DNA from: Fidelibacterota bacterium
GTDB taxonomy: Bacteria; Bipolaricaulota; Bipolaricaulia; UBA7950; UBA9294
Reading direction: 5' to 3'
Length of the DNA stretch: 7,038 nt
Assembly (NCBI GenBank): GCA_024278395.1
Contig: JAJRTG010000199.1
Coordinates: 1-7,038, forward strand
Shown piece after piece: positions 6,320 through 7,038 of the stretch (position 1 is the stretch's first letter; every line of letters starts with the position of its first letter). A model generated the notes under the pieces. The model searched no databases, was not told the origin of the DNA, and saw only the letters and a list, made by a program, of their open reading frames with translations. The translations under genes were made by a program, and so were the position numbers.

Positions 6320-7038
6320 ATGACCCATATAGAGCAGTTTACTATTATTGAGTCGACTTTAAGGGAAGGGGAGCAATTCGTTGGGGCGGACTTCACCACC
6401 GAGCAAAAACTGGAAATAGCCCGGCTCCTAGACGAGTTCGGTGTGGAGTACCTGGAGCTGACCTCGCCGGTGGTCTCCCCCAAGAGCTACACAGACTTGG
6501 CGATCATCGCGGATGCGGGGTTCAGCGCCAAGATACTCACGCATATCCGTTGCCACAAGGAAGATGCGGCCAAGGCACTTGAGATCAGCTCCCTGGACGG
6601 GATCGACATAGTCATCGGGACGAGCTCGCCGGTGCGCCGTTTCTCGCACGGCAAGGAGCTTCCCGAGATTATCGAAACGGCGGTGGAGGTCATCTCCTTC
6701 ATCAAGCGGCAGCGCCCCGAGATGGAGATACGGTTTAGCACCGAGGACTCCTTCCGCAGCTCCCGTGCGGACCTGGTGCAGGTATACCGGGCGGTCGACG
6801 AACTGGGGGTCGACCGGGTGGGTATCGCCGACACGGTGGGAATAGCCACTCCGTTCGAGGTCTATGAGTTGGTGTCGCGCCTCAAGGGGGAGGTTCACGC
6901 CGCGCTCGAGTTCCACGGGCACAACGATTCCGGCTGCGCTATCGCTAACAGCTACGCCGCCCTTGCCGCCGGGGCCGCCTGTGTGGATACCAGTGTCCTG
7001 GGAATCGGGGAGCGAAACGGCATCACCCCCTTGGGGGG
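6320..7038 (+). CDS. lysS: homocitrate synthase, 5' part (C-terminus outside window)
   Basis: Condenses acetyl-CoA with 2-oxoglutarate to homocitrate, the committed step of the 2-aminoadipate route to lysine. It is the DRE-TIM metallolyase family, with a metal-dependent TIM barrel. 239 complete codons are visible and the frame runs open off the right edge. The visible part aligns closely with Thermus homocitrate synthase: STLREGEQF (12-20) with Arg15 and metal ligand Glu16, His75 in THIRCH (equivalent of Thermus His72, linked to 2-oxoglutarate selectivity), RFSTEDSFRS (138-147), ADTVGIATP (170-178), the metal histidines of HGHND (199-203), and LGIGERNGITPLGG at the edge. Residue 11 is Glu where the family usually has Asp. 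The ATG at 6320 is preceded by GAGGAG 10 bases away. The first 40 bases are clearly AT-richer than the rest, usual for open initiation regions. It could be called hcs or nifV-like, but the operon favours lysine synthesis. Confidence 0.93.
   Translation, partial: MTHIEQFTIIESTLREGEQFVGADFTTEQKLEIARLLDEFGVEYLELTSPVVSPKSYTDLAIIADAGFSAKILTHIRCHKEDAAKALEISSLDGIDIVIGTSSPVRRFSHGKELPEIIETAVEVISFIKRQRPEMEIRFSTEDSFRSSRADLVQVYRAVDELGVDRVGIADTVGIATPFEVYELVSRLKGEVHAALEFHGHNDSGCAIANSYAALAAGAACVDTSVLGIGERNGITPLG

Noticed and set aside
6313..6350. A possible internal promoter at the AT-rich lysS start (TTGCCG and TACTAT).
   Set aside because: The spacing is about 21 bases, the matches are poor, and the second box lies inside lysS after its start codon. 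AT-richness here is better explained by selection for open mRNA at initiation.

Overview
The window is one tightly packed, plus-strand gene run devoted to arginine and lysine biosynthesis through the LysW amino-group carrier protein. The order is argG (3' part), argH, lysW, lysX, a second lysX-like gene (argX), lysY/argC, lysZ/argB, lysS/hcs (5' part). Every gap is 33 bases or less and two junctions overlap, so this looks like a single operon. Its promoter would lie upstream of the window and its 3' end downstream. I see no RNA gene, mobile element, CRISPR array or terminator.

How the genes fit together: homocitrate synthase (LysS) opens the 2-aminoadipate (AAA) route to lysine. LysX and ArgX are paralogous ATP-grasp ligases that would load AAA or glutamate onto the C-terminal Glu of LysW. 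LysZ would phosphorylate the carrier-bound side-chain carboxylate and LysY would reduce it to the semialdehyde. An aminotransferase and a carrier-releasing hydrolase (LysJ and LysK types, not in the window) would then give lysine or ornithine. ArgG and ArgH would carry ornithine-derived citrulline to arginine. The joining of argG-argH to lysW with two ligases, one carrying an Asn-Ser and the other a Gly-Ala at the presumed substrate-selectivity position, argues that one LysW/LysZ/LysY set serves both pathways. That dual layout is best known from archaea such as Sulfolobus, while Thermus uses LysW for lysine only.

Organism: GC-rich DNA (about 60% by eye), strong AGGAGG ribosome binding sites, two GTG starts, and proteins closely resembling the Thermus LysW, LysX and homocitrate synthase. 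I infer a bacterium, probably deep-branching and possibly thermophilic, from a lineage that uses the AAA pathway. The phylum cannot be assigned from this sequence alone, and an archaeal origin is not strictly excluded.

Nothing here is a wholly new system. The main point of interest is the apparently complete dual-use carrier-protein module fused to the arginine genes.
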